64,000 nucleotides of DNA from Candidatus Kurthia intestinigallinarum (GTDB taxonomy: Bacteria > Bacillota > Bacilli > Bacillales_A > Planococcaceae). The notes under the pieces were generated by a model, which saw nothing but the letters and a program-made list of their open reading frames with translations, had not been told where the DNA came from and ran no database searches. Shown here piece after piece: positions 16,913-25,808 of this stretch. A program made the position numbers and the translations under genes. The stretch spans positions 248,001 to 312,000 of the forward strand of contig NZ_JTFC01000031.1 in the NCBI RefSeq assembly GCF_003991225.1, read 5' to 3'. Within the stretch, counting starts at the first letter, position 1, and each line of letters begins with the position of its first letter.

Positions 16913-18928
16913 CTATTTCGCTAATACTGTTCGTTTTAAATAGCTTGCAACGCGTTCGTAATCTGGATAAATGGTGGATTCATTAATTTCAATTACATCC
17001 AACCATTCCTGTAAATCTGCCTTGACGTCTGACGGTAGAATATACCGAACTTTAATACCATTTTTCGCTTCCTCTAATAGCACTTCTAGCATATCGATTA
17101 GACGTGGGTTTAAAATATCCTCATAAACTGCTAAAAAGGCTTCAATCGAGCGCACATCATCATTTTCATTTGAAGTACGATAGCGAATTTCCTCAATTTT
17201 ACGCTCACATTCATTGCGCTCTAATAAGCCGTTAATAATAAAGGCCCCGTGCTGCCGAACGATGCGCGTATTATTTTGAATCGGACGTACGACTAAAATA
17301 TCAAGCATATCCATCGGGTTAATATTTGATGTATAATTAACGCCCTTTTTACTCATTTCATGGACAAGCTTATGCACCGATGCGTGGCTATTAAAGTCCT
17401 CAATCATCGTATCTCGCACTGCTAAAACACTTTTTCGCTTCGAGCTCATTCCATTTACTAAAAAATCATCAATGACTTTGTTGAGGCTCGTCAAAATACA
17501 TTTAATCGCATGTACTTTGATTTTATTTTTGTCATTGTACGATAGCAGTGGCAGCGTCGCGAGCATTTCAGCTTTATCGCTATCATAATACTCAATACCC
17601 CGCTCTTCCTCCGCAAACACTAAAAATTCTCCATCCATGTCAGGTTCCATCTCTGTAGCAAAAAATAATGCGATTAACGGGCTACTCGTTAAATCGAGTA
17701 AACGCGTCGGTAGTGAGTAATGTTGCATCGATGCAAGCACCTCAAGTCCTCGACTATACTGTGACAATTCCTCTGAGCATTTAATATGCAAATCACGATA
17801 CATTTTTTCTTCCGACTCTAGCCATTTCTGCTTCCTATAAATACTTGGTGCTAAGCTATAGTTCGAATCACTATGTCCACGGTACATGAAATGATATTCA
17901 TCAACCTCATACTCATCATACTGACGTGATTCATCAAATAACCGGCTATAAAACGGTGTAATATGCTGTAGCTTCACGAAGATTTCATTTTGATCGTCAT
18001 CACTATCTAAAATATTACGCAGTGTATGACTTGATTCAAATTCGCCGAGATGATTTAAAATCCACTCCGATTCTTTGCGATACGCCCTCAGCTGCCATTC
18101 ATTCGCCTCTTCATGTAAAATCCGTCCATCATATTGCTGCTGCTTGCGATTTTGATTAATAAGCATTTTATTAAAGGCACTCTCATCTTCAATAAACTCA
18201 AGCTGATACATCATCGCATTGTACATATAAAGCTTCTTATGATGCGTGGTCGTGCGGAAAATCATAAATTGAAATACTTTTTTCAAGCGCTGCATAAAGT
18301 GACTTTTCAGTGCACGGTTGTCCTGCTCAAAGGCATTTAAGTCGCGGTCTAACTCAATTAGTCGCGATTTTAAATTACGAATGCTTTTTGAAATATCATT
18401 AATTTTTCGATTTAAGGAGGACCGTTTTCGACGCGATAATTCCAGCTTATCATGCAATTCCTTTTGCGCGAGCTCCTCTGAAAGAATCGCCTGGTCATCT
18501 AATGCCTCTTGCTGCTGTATTTCTAAATTAAAACGTTGTAGCATCCGTTCATTCATACGGTCTAGTGCTTGCTGCTGCTTCGCAATCGTTGTTGATAGCG
18601 TCGCATATTCCTGCCTACGCTCTGTGTATAATGCAAATAATTCACGTTGCTTTGTATTGTTATCTGAAATCAGTTGTCGCTGTCCTTCTCGCTCGCGCAA
18701 ATACACTTCATAGTCCGTTTTAAGTAAGGTAACCGCTTCTAATAAGCGTTCAAAATATAGTTTACTAATCCGTTCGCCACTCTTTGTAAAACGTGATTCA
18801 ATCCACGCTTTCATCTCCTCAATGGAGGTAGCATCTAGGCCATGTGTGCGTAAATAATCATCGACGCACACGTAATTATTCATATCGAGAAAGCTACCAA
18901 TATGTTCAAAGTATTTTTCAGTATTCAT
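16913..18928 (-). CDS. Large coiled-coil protein with FRG domain
   Basis: This 671-aa soluble protein has an N-terminal helical part (1-75), a long predicted coiled coil (about 75-215, rich in Gln/Glu/Arg) and a middle region. An FRG domain follows at about 346-566: YRGHSDSNYSLAPSIYR, QHYSLPTRLLDLT, ALFFATE and RQHGAFII are its hallmarks. About 100 further residues at the C-terminus are unassigned. The FRG domain is named for its Phe-Arg-Gly motif (here Tyr-Arg-Gly) and has no firmly known biochemical role. GGAGG lies 7 nt before the ATG. It stands alone between the peroxidase and a LysR gene, so context does not help. Confidence 0.8.
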   Translation of the reverse strand: MNTEKYFEHIGSFLDMNNYVCVDDYLRTHGLDATSIEEMKAWIESRFTKSGERISKLYFERLLEAVTLLKTDYEVYLREREGQRQLISDNNTKQRELFALYTERRQEYATLSTTIAKQQQALDRMNERMLQRFNLEIQQQEALDDQAILSEELAQKELHDKLELSRRKRSSLNRKINDISKSIRNLKSRLIELDRDLNAFEQDNRALKSHFMQRLKKVFQFMIFRTTTHHKKLYMYNAMMYQLEFIEDESAFNKMLINQNRKQQQYDGRILHEEANEWQLRAYRKESEWILNHLGEFESSHTLRNILDSDDDQNEIFVKLQHITPFYSRLFDESRQYDEYEVDEYHFMYRGHSDSNYSLAPSIYRKQKWLESEEKMYRDLHIKCSEELSQYSRGLEVLASMQHYSLPTRLLDLTSSPLIALFFATEMEPDMDGEFLVFAEEERGIEYYDSDKAEMLATLPLLSYNDKNKIKVHAIKCILTSLNKVIDDFLVNGMSSKRKSVLAVRDTMIEDFNSHASVHKLVHEMSKKGVNYTSNINPMDMLDILVVRPIQNNTRIVRQHGAFIINGLLERNECERKIEEIRYRTSNENDDVRSIEAFLAVYEDILNPRLIDMLEVLLEEAKNGIKVRYILPSDVKADLQEWLDVIEINESTIYPDYERVASYLKRTVLAK

Positions 18929-18977
18929 GTAAACGCCTCCTCGCCCTCATTATATAACGATTGCGTTTTTCATACTT

Positions 18978-19865
18978 CTAAAAACCATTATTTTGTTGCC
19001 CACTTGTGAAATCGACAAATAACTGCGCCGAGGCGGTCAACACACCGCCACGTTTCCACGCAAGGCCAATATCACGTGTACAGTCCATATCTGTTATGGT
19101 AAAGCGGTGAATAGGTAATGCCTCTAGCCCAGAGTAATACGGTAAAATACTAATGCCAAGATCCGACGAAATAAGCCCCGCAACGGTCGGCACATCTGTC
19201 CCTTGGAACACCATTGTTGGCATAAAGCCCGCTTCACGACACCACTTTACAAATTGCTGTTGCATCAGCTGCTCATCCTTAAACCCGACAAAGTCATACG
19301 CCGCAAGCTGTGCTAGTGGCCAGCCATCAGACACAGCGAGCTCATGCGCATTTGCACAATAACCATACAATTGCTCACGCTTTAACGGCACCCAATTTTC
19401 CGCGTCAAATGTGTGACTAAAATTAGTAATAAGGCATAAATCAATGTCTCCGCGCTCCAATAAATCAAGTGCCTCCTTCGAGCTACACTGCACTAAATCA
19501 AAACTCACTGCCGGATAGACTTGTCGAAAATCACGTAAAATTGTCGGTAGAAGCGTTGTACCAATCGATTGTAAAAATGCTAAACGCACCGTCCCTGTCG
19601 ATGGATTTTTCATTCCTTGTAGTTGTTTCCTTCCTTGCTCTAGCTCCTTTAAGGCACGCTCAACATACGGTAGAAAAGCTCGCCCGTAGCTACTACTATC
19701 AATCGAGCGTCCCGTACGATTAAATAATGGCACCTCTAGTTCGTCTTCTAGCTTATGAATGGCCTTCGTCAATGCTGGCTGTGATACATGCAAGCGCTCC
19801 GCTGCCTTGCCATAATGTTTTAATTCCGCTATTTCTTTAAAATAGCGTAGTTGATGCATCTCCAT
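18978..19865 (-). CDS. LysR-family transcriptional regulator
   Basis: This 295-aa regulator has an N-terminal winged helix (1-60, with RYFKEIAELKHYGKAAERLHVSQPALTKAI) and a periplasmic-binding-like effector domain (about 90-290). It is divergent from an MFS transporter gene. An inverted repeat lies between the two, so it probably controls that transporter and itself. AAAGGAG lies before the ATG. The effector is unknown. Confidence 0.9.
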   Translation of the reverse strand: MEMHQLRYFKEIAELKHYGKAAERLHVSQPALTKAIHKLEDELEVPLFNRTGRSIDSSSYGRAFLPYVERALKELEQGRKQLQGMKNPSTGTVRLAFLQSIGTTLLPTILRDFRQVYPAVSFDLVQCSSKEALDLLERGDIDLCLITNFSHTFDAENWVPLKREQLYGYCANAHELAVSDGWPLAQLAAYDFVGFKDEQLMQQQFVKWCREAGFMPTMVFQGTDVPTVAGLISSDLGISILPYYSGLEALPIHRFTITDMDCTRDIGLAWKRGGVLTASAQLFVDFTSGQQNNGF

Positions 19866-19890
19866 TTCAAGCTCTCCTTTATTAACTAAA

Positions 19891-19912
19891 AGTTATTAAT
19901 TTAATAATAACT
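19891..19912. promoter_or_regulatory. Candidate LysR operator palindrome
   Basis: Perfect 8-bp arms AGTTATTA and TAATAACT with a 6-nt AT spacer, lying between the divergent LysR and MFS genes. It contains the T-N11-A pattern usual for LysR sites. Confidence 0.6.
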
Positions 19913-19968
19913 AAGTATTAGACGTTATGAAAGTGTGGGCGTATCATAAAGAACAAGGAGCTGGCATT

Positions 19969-21138
19969 ATGACATCAAAAATCATGTGGGGCATGCTTAT
20001 CGGTAGCATGGTCACATTCGCAAATTTATATGGTCCACAAACATTTATTCAGCATTTTACAAACGATTTTCACTTAACATCATCACAGGCAAGTTTGGCG
20101 TTGTCGATTTCAACGTTTACGCTCGCCTTTAGTATGTTAATTATGGCTGCTATCTCGAATTCTATCGGCCGCAAAAATATTATGGTCTTTTCATTAATTA
20201 GTTCGTCACTACTTTATCTCGTCGTTGGCTTCGCGCCCAATTTCGAAACTTTACTCGGGATTCGCGCCTTGCAAGGCATCGCACTCAGTGGCTTTCCGGC
20301 CATCGCCGTTACGTATTTAGCAGAAGAGCTTGCGGCAAAAGAGTTTCCAAAAGTACTTGGCATTTACATTACCGGCAGTGGCTTCGGTGGTTTTTTTGGA
20401 CGTATTGTTTCTAGTACGATGCTCGATTTAACAAACTGGCATATCGCCATTTGGACACTCGGCGCCCTAACAACGCTCTTATCCATCGTCTTTATGCTTT
20501 TAATTGCACCTTCTAAAAACTTTCATAAGACGCGCTTTTCATTCCACAACTGGGGACACGGCTTACTTGAAGCATGTAAAGATGCGAAACTACTGTACTT
20601 TTACGGCCTAGGCTTTTTAGCACTTGGTGTATATGTCGCAGTCTTTAACTTCGTCGGCTTCCCGTTAATGGCACATTACGGCCTCAGCCAAACGATTGTT
20701 GGCTTCGTCTTTGTCTTTCAGCTACTTGGCTCGATTGGTTCGATGACGGTAGGTCGTTTAAGCAGTCGTTTCACACGTGGGCAAATGCTGCGCGTCAGCC
20801 TTGTCGTGACCGCGGTTGGTCTCGCCCTTACGATGATGCCCTCACTCATTAGTATGCTAGCTGGGTTATTCATTATTTCATGTGGTTTCTTCGCGTGGCA
20901 TAATCTTGTCAGCGGCTGGGTTTCAAGCTCTGCAGCACCTGATGTAAAAGCCTATGCATCTTCCCTTTATTTATTGTTTTACTATATCGGCTCAAGTGTC
21001 ATCGGTACATTAGGTGGTCATTTTTACGACCTATACGACTGGAACGGCGCCGCCTTATTACTTATCGGCTGTACCGCACTTGCCTTCGTATTCGTCGTAC
21101 TTATAAAATTACGCATTAAGCATACAGCTGTAGCATAA
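19969..21138 (+). CDS. MFS transporter
   Basis: This 389-aa major facilitator protein has about 12 membrane helices and the loop 2-3 motif NSIGRKNIM after the second helix. The best-fitting group is the 12-TM drug/H+ antiporter-like set (YnfM/YybF-like). The start at 19969 has AAGGAG 8 nt upstream and begins just before the first helix; the ATG at 19927 has no ribosome site. The partner LysR gene is divergent. Substrate is not predictable. Confidence 0.85.
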   Translation: MTSKIMWGMLIGSMVTFANLYGPQTFIQHFTNDFHLTSSQASLALSISTFTLAFSMLIMAAISNSIGRKNIMVFSLISSSLLYLVVGFAPNFETLLGIRALQGIALSGFPAIAVTYLAEELAAKEFPKVLGIYITGSGFGGFFGRIVSSTMLDLTNWHIAIWTLGALTTLLSIVFMLLIAPSKNFHKTRFSFHNWGHGLLEACKDAKLLYFYGLGFLALGVYVAVFNFVGFPLMAHYGLSQTIVGFVFVFQLLGSIGSMTVGRLSSRFTRGQMLRVSLVVTAVGLALTMMPSLISMLAGLFIISCGFFAWHNLVSGWVSSSAAPDVKAYASSLYLLFYYIGSSVIGTLGGHFYDLYDWNGAALLLIGCTALAFVFVVLIKLRIKHTAVA

Positions 21139-21156
21139 AAAACTCAGACAACATAA

Positions 21157-21213
21157 AAAGAAAAAGACACGTTCAAGGATTAAAATCTGCTGAAAAATCG
21201 TGTCTTTTTCTTT
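21157..21213 (+). terminator. Terminator after the MFS gene
   Basis: AAAGAAAAAGACACG with CGTGTCTTTTTCTTT, 15-bp arms around a ~27-nt loop. It may serve both strands. Confidence 0.75.
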
Positions 21214-21252
21214 GTCTCACTCACATGGGTCAGTTCCCATGTATTTGCTTTT

Positions 21253-21615
21253 TTAACGAATACTAAATTCTACACTAGTGCGGTAAGGTCCTATCATTTT
21301 TACAAGGCGATACATCCCCGCCGGTAGCGCACCATATGTATGCGCCCAGTCGATGTCTTCGGTAGTATGGCCATGTGCAGGTAATGTAATGGCAAGTAAG
21401 ATAACCGCAAATGGCCCGGCATCAATCGTGTACCATGTATTCTTTTTAAACACATCAATTTCATAGCCGACGCCATATACAAGCTCTTCGCTTGTATGAT
21501 TCATTATTGCTAGTTGGAGTGAATGCGCTGTGACAGAATTTTCTACAAGCTGTAGTGACACCTGCGTTTGCTCGAGTAGTTGCTGCGGCGCTACTTTTAG
21601 ATTCATATGATTCAT
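21253..21615 (-). CDS. Small Big_14-like immunoglobulin-fold protein
   Basis: This 120-aa protein has the pattern of the bacterial Ig-like Big_14 domain: a YGVGYEIDVFKKNTWYTID block, a conserved DWAHTYGALPAGMYRLVK segment and a C-terminal strand. No signal peptide or lipobox is visible, which is unusual because many relatives are exported. AGGAAGGA precedes the ATG. It lies downstream of glnA beyond a terminator. Function is unknown. Confidence 0.65.
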   Translation of the reverse strand: MNHMNLKVAPQQLLEQTQVSLQLVENSVTAHSLQLAIMNHTSEELVYGVGYEIDVFKKNTWYTIDAGPFAVILLAITLPAHGHTTEDIDWAHTYGALPAGMYRLVKMIGPYRTSVEFSIR

Positions 21616-21703
21616 TGTCCTTCCTACTTAAACAGATGAAAGGGGCATGCTCAGTAGAAAAAATCTTTTTCATGCAAACACACCCCTTTATTTTTATTAT
21701 AAA

Positions 21704-21742
21704 CAAAAAAATCCCACGCGAATGATCGCGTGGGATTTTTTC
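21704..21742 (-). terminator. Terminator of glnRA
   Basis: AAAAATCCCACGCG with CGCGTGGGATTTTT, a 6-nt loop and T runs; 10 GC-rich base pairs. Confidence 0.9.
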
Positions 21743-21765
21743 AAGCATCGATTGAATAAATCGGC

Positions 21766-23100
21766 TTAGTATGTTTTCATGTATTGCTCGCGTTCCCATG
21801 GGTGTACATTCGTACGGAACATATCGAACTCGATTTCTTTTGCTTCTTTGAAGTTGGCATAAATATGTGAGCCAAGTGCATCTTGGACTACTTTATCTGC
21901 TGCTAATTCTTTTAGCGCATCATTTAAGCTTTCTGGTAAGTTGCCAATACCTGCTTCAGCGCGTTCCTCAGCATCCATTACATAGATGTTACGGTCTACT
22001 GCTGCTGGTGGTGTTAAATTTTGTTCAATACCGTTAAGACCTGCTTCAAGAATTACGGCCATTGCTAAGTATGGGTTCGCCGTTGGGTCAACTGAGCGTA
22101 CTTCGATACGAGTTGATAAACCACGTGAAGCTGGTACACGAATTAATGGTGAACGGTTTTGACCAGACCAAGCGATGTAACAAGGTGCTTCGTAGCCAGG
22201 AACTAAACGTTTATATGAGTTTACCGTTGGGTTTGTGATTGCTGTGAACCCTTTAACGTGTTTTAATACGCCCGCCATGAATTGCATAGCAGTTTCAGAC
22301 AATTTCATCTCTGCATTTTCATCGAAGAATGCATTTTCTTTCCCGTTAAATAGTGACACGTTCATGTGCATACCAGAACCGTTGACACCAAATAATGGTT
22401 TTGCCATGAATGTGGCATGTAAACCGTGTTTACGTGCAATTGTTTTAACTACTAATTTGAATGTTTGGATGTTATCACAAGCTGTGATGGCATCTGCATA
22501 TTTAAAGTCGATTTCGTGTTGTCCAGGAGCCACTTCATGGTGAGATGCTTCAATTTCAAAACCCATTTCTTCTAGCTCAAGAACGATATCACGACGACAG
22601 TTTTCACCAAGGTCCGTTGGTGCTAAGTCAAAGTAAGCACCGTGGTCATTTAATTCTAAAGTAGGTTCGCCTTTTTCATCTAGTTTGAATAAGAAGAATT
22701 CTGGTTCAGGTCCTAAGTTAAATGATGAGAAGCCCATTTTTTCCATACGAGCTAGGATGCGGCGTAAGTTGTTACGTGGATCCCCTTCAAATGGTGTAAG
22801 ATCTGCTTTGTATACGTCACAGATAAAGCGACATACAGTCCCTTTCCCAGTTGTCCATGGGAATACGATAAATGTATCAAGGTCTGGATATAAGTACATG
22901 TCTGATTCTTCGATACGTACGAAACCTTCGATTGAAGAACCATCGAACATCATTTTATTGTCTAATGCTTTTTCTAATTGAGATACAGGAATCTCAACGT
23001 TTTTAATTGTACCTAGAATATCTGTGAATTGAAGACGGATGAATTTTACTTCTTTTTCTTCAACCAATTTACGAATATCATCTTTTGTATACTTACCCAT
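21766..23100 (-). CDS. glnA: Glutamine synthetase type I
   Basis: GlnA (444 aa) makes glutamine from glutamate, ammonia and ATP in dodecamers. Motifs include FDGSSIEGF (about 52-60), GPEPEFFLF, the ATP-binding [14 protein letters not shown] and the region [13 protein letters not shown]. The length and glnR linkage fit the Gram-positive GSI-alpha class, which is feedback-regulated and binds GlnR/TnrA rather than being adenylylated. It forms an operon with glnR, about 50 bp apart. Confidence 0.96.
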   Translation of the reverse strand: MGKYTKDDIRKLVEEKEVKFIRLQFTDILGTIKNVEIPVSQLEKALDNKMMFDGSSIEGFVRIEESDMYLYPDLDTFIVFPWTTGKGTVCRFICDVYKADLTPFEGDPRNNLRRILARMEKMGFSSFNLGPEPEFFLFKLDEKGEPTLELNDHGAYFDLAPTDLGENCRRDIVLELEEMGFEIEASHHEVAPGQHEIDFKYADAITACDNIQTFKLVVKTIARKHGLHATFMAKPLFGVNGSGMHMNVSLFNGKENAFFDENAEMKLSETAMQFMAGVLKHVKGFTAITNPTVNSYKRLVPGYEAPCYIAWSGQNRSPLIRVPASRGLSTRIEVRSVDPTANPYLAMAVILEAGLNGIEQNLTPPAAVDRNIYVMDAEERAEAGIGNLPESLNDALKELAADKVVQDALGSHIYANFKEAKEIEFDMFRTNVHPWEREQYMKTY

Positions 23101-23153
23101 TGAAAATCAGCTCCTAATTAATTGTTTTACGTATTATTTACAAACTCATTTTT

Positions 23154-23540
23154 TTAACGTCTAAAAAAACGAGATAAATCACCTTGTCTGAGCGAAGTGC
23201 GTTGCATGGTCTGAGCCTGCTGCATTTCCTCACGAAGTATGCGGCGTAAGTCCGCGTCTGTGATGTCTTTTTTATGTTGGTTCGTTACTACAGGTTCGTT
23301 CTTTAATGCAAAAACTTTTTTAATCCCTGCCATATTGATGCCTTGGTCAAGTAAATCTTTAATCTCTAATAAGGCATCTACATCATTGAGTGAAAACATG
23401 CGGCGATTGCCTTCTGTTCTCGCAGGCTCGATTAACTCATGCTCTTCATAATAACGAATTTGCCGTGCGGTTAAATCCGTTAACTGCATCACTATACTAA
23501 TAGGTAGTAGTGGCATCGAGCGTCTTATCTCACGACTCAT
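23154..23540 (-). CDS. glnR: MerR-family nitrogen regulator GlnR
   Basis: GlnR (128 aa from this start) represses glnRA and other nitrogen genes when glutamine is plentiful, through binding by feedback-inhibited glutamine synthetase. The MerR winged helix is at about 10-80 ([28 protein letters not shown]). A short C-terminal tail with [12 protein letters not shown] is the glutamine-synthetase-sensing part. GAGGTGA precedes the ATG at 23540. Two GlnR boxes lie upstream. Confidence 0.93.
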   Translation of the reverse strand: MSREIRRSMPLLPISIVMQLTDLTARQIRYYEEHELIEPARTEGNRRMFSLNDVDALLEIKDLLDQGINMAGIKKVFALKNEPVVTNQHKKDITDADLRRILREEMQQAQTMQRTSLRQGDLSRFFRR

Positions 23541-23579
23541 CTCGCTCACCTCGCCTTTCACAAGTCCTATACTAAACCA

Positions 23580-23619
23580 TGTTAGATTTCATGTCAATTC
23601 CATGTTAGGAAAATTAACA
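23580..23619. promoter_or_regulatory. Two GlnR/TnrA boxes upstream of glnR
   Basis: TGTTAGGAAAATTAACA at 23603-23619 matches TGTNA-N7-TNACA fully. TGTTAGATTTCATGTCA at 23580-23596 matches with one change. Tandem sites are typical of the autoregulated glnRA promoter. Confidence 0.8.
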
Positions 23620-23660
23620 TATCATTTTTCGAACAATTCAATCGAATCAGAATATAAGAA

Positions 23661-23707
23661 AATAAGCGAGCACATCTCCGCATAACTGAGGACGTGCTCG
23701 CTTATTA
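23661..23707 (-). terminator. Terminator of ynbB
   Basis: AATAAGCGAGCAC with GTGCTCGCTTATT, 13 bp, directly after the stop codon. Confidence 0.85.
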
Positions 23708-24955
23708 TTAGTGCATTTGCTGAACAGCGCTTAAGATGGCTGTTTTCACATGCTCGTATGTTAAACCACCTTGCATATAGACCGTGTACGGAGGACGAAT
23801 CGGACCATCCGCAGAAAATTCGATACTTGCGCCTTGCACAAATGTACCCGCTGCCATAATGACTTCATCTGTATAACCTGGTAGAAGCGATGGCTCCGGT
23901 GCAAACTGTGCATTAACAGGCGAATTTTGTTGGACAGCTTGGCAGAACTGAATCATTTGTTGTGCATTATTAAAAGATACAGACTGAATTAAATCCGTAC
24001 GCTTCGCATCAAAGCGTGGTTCTGGTGTCATACCGACATGTTCTAAAATCGCTGCTGAGAATACCGCGCCTTTTAACGCTTGTGATACAACATGTGGTGA
24101 TAGGAAGAAACCTTGATACATATCCGTTAATGTATTTAATGACGGACCCGCTTCTGCACCAATGCCTGGCGTCGTCATACGGTACGCGCATTTCTCAACT
24201 AAATCCGCGCGCCCTGCAATATAGCCGCCCACTTTTGCTAAGCCACCACCTGGATTTTTAATTAACGAACCGGCCATTAAATCCGCACCTAATTCTGTTG
24301 GCTCTTTGTAGTCAACAAATTCGCCATAGCAGTTATCAACGAAAATAATGACATCTTCTTTCATTGCACGTACTTGTTGAATCATTTCTGCGACTTCATC
24401 AATCGTAAATGAAGGACGTGTTGCATAACCTTTTGAACGCTGAATGGCCACCACTTTTGTTTTTTCTGAAATCGCTGCTCTTACCGCATCAAAATCCACT
24501 TTATTTGCTGCATTTAAATCGATATGCTGATAATCAATACCCCAGTCTTTTAGCGAGCCGGTATCTTTGTCGCCACCATCAACGATTGATTGTAATGTAT
24601 CATACGGTTGCCCTGTAATATACATTAATTCATCACCAGGACGTAATACGCCAAATAATGATAACGTAATCGCATGTGTGCCCGAGATAATTTGTTGACG
24701 TACAAGTGCTGACTCTGCACCAAAAACATCCGCATAAACACGTTCTAAATTGTCACGGCCCTCGTCATCATAGCCATAGCCTGTCGTACCATTAAAATGA
24801 TTTTCACTTACTTGATTGTTACGAAATGCTGCGAGTACCTTTTGTTGGTTATAAAAAGCAATCTCTTCGATACGCTCAAATTGTGCTGTTATTTTTTGTT
24901 CGATTTCTTTTCCTAATTGCTGCGTTTGTGCAGTTAATGTTGATTGGAATGCCAT
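23708..24955 (-). CDS. ynbB: YnbB-like PLP-dependent enzyme (methionine gamma-lyase / aluminium-resistance family)
   Basis: The 415-aa protein is a fold-type I PLP enzyme of the YnbB (COG4100) family. The Schiff-base lysine lies in GSLIKNPGGG (about 225-234). The cofactor-binding Asp is in IIFVDNCYGEF, and the GTTGYGYDDEGRD N-terminal segment is conserved. It is annotated variously as aluminium-resistance protein or methionine gamma-lyase; the real substrate is not settled. It lies upstream of glnR as in B. subtilis. Confidence 0.85.
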   Translation of the reverse strand: MAFQSTLTAQTQQLGKEIEQKITAQFERIEEIAFYNQQKVLAAFRNNQVSENHFNGTTGYGYDDEGRDNLERVYADVFGAESALVRQQIISGTHAITLSLFGVLRPGDELMYITGQPYDTLQSIVDGGDKDTGSLKDWGIDYQHIDLNAANKVDFDAVRAAISEKTKVVAIQRSKGYATRPSFTIDEVAEMIQQVRAMKEDVIIFVDNCYGEFVDYKEPTELGADLMAGSLIKNPGGGLAKVGGYIAGRADLVEKCAYRMTTPGIGAEAGPSLNTLTDMYQGFFLSPHVVSQALKGAVFSAAILEHVGMTPEPRFDAKRTDLIQSVSFNNAQQMIQFCQAVQQNSPVNAQFAPEPSLLPGYTDEVIMAAGTFVQGASIEFSADGPIRPPYTVYMQGGLTYEHVKTAILSAVQQMH

Positions 24956-25084
24956 CTAATTCCACTCCTTATTTAAAGTTCTCTTCAATCTTAACAATAA
25001 ATAACGAATCGTCAAACAAACTTAGTGAAAAACAGACAAGTTTTTGTTACAATTCATTGGATTAAATGAAAGGAGTTGGTCACG

Positions 25085-25690
25085 CTGGCTTGGGAAGTTT
25101 TAAGTATTTTTGGCACAATTGCCTTTGCCATTTCAGGCGCAATTGTTGCAATGGAGGAAGAGTACGATATTTTTGGCGTTTACCTCCTTGGCGTCGTTAC
25201 CGCTTTTGGTGGCGGTGCCATTCGTAATCTCCTTATCGGTGTCCCTGTATCCGCACTTTGGGAGCAGGAAATGTTTTTTCAAATCGCCCTTGTATCGATT
25301 ACGATCATGTTTTTATTCCCGCAGCGCCTATTACGTCATTGGCCACTCTGGGGAAACTTTTTTGACGCCATTGGTTTAGCGGCTTTTGCCATCCAAGGCG
25401 CTTTATTTGCTGTAAAATTAAATTTACCACTTAGTGCTGCCATCGTTGCCGCTGTGTTAACGGGTGCTGGTGGCGGGATTGTGCGCGACCTATTAGCGAG
25501 CCGCAAGCCCACTGTTTTACGGGATGAAGTATACGCCGCCTGGGCGATTTTAATTGGTCTTATTATCGGCTTAAAGCTTGTCACCGGTGATATTGGCCTT
25601 TATGTATTATTTGTCGTCATGACGGCTTTGCGTATTATTTCTTATATACGTCGCTGGCGTCTACCCTTTAAAAAATTACGCAATCCTTAA
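25085..25690 (+). CDS. TRIC / UPF0126-type membrane protein, probable CTG start
   Basis: This 201-aa protein has about seven membrane helices in two similar halves, each with a glycine-rich GG(G/A)xxR motif (AFGGGAIRNLL and TGAGGGIVRDLL). It belongs to the YadS/UPF0126 family related to TRIC cation channels. AAAGGAG ends at 25075. TTG at 25076 directly abuts it and cannot be used. CTG at 25085 is 9 nt away and gives an N-terminus (M)AWEVLSIFGT that begins right at the first helix. The next ATG is about 50 nt further in and would cut helix 1. Confidence 0.8.
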   Translation: MAWEVLSIFGTIAFAISGAIVAMEEEYDIFGVYLLGVVTAFGGGAIRNLLIGVPVSALWEQEMFFQIALVSITIMFLFPQRLLRHWPLWGNFFDAIGLAAFAIQGALFAVKLNLPLSAAIVAAVLTGAGGGIVRDLLASRKPTVLRDEVYAAWAILIGLIIGLKLVTGDIGLYVLFVVMTALRIISYIRRWRLPFKKLRNP

Positions 25691-25696
25691 TAGAGT

Positions 25697-25733
25697 AAAA
25701 ACAGCTATCTCGCTTCGAGATGGCTGTTTTTTT
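25697..25733 (+). terminator. Terminator of the TRIC-like gene
   Basis: AAAAACAGCTATCTC with GAGATGGCTGTTTTT, a 5-nt loop and seven T. Confidence 0.9.
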
Positions 25734-25808
25734 ATTTCCTAAAAAAAGGATTAACTGTTTAAACAGTATGCTTTTGGCAATGCTACTAAATAAGGAGGGA
25801 TGTGATGT

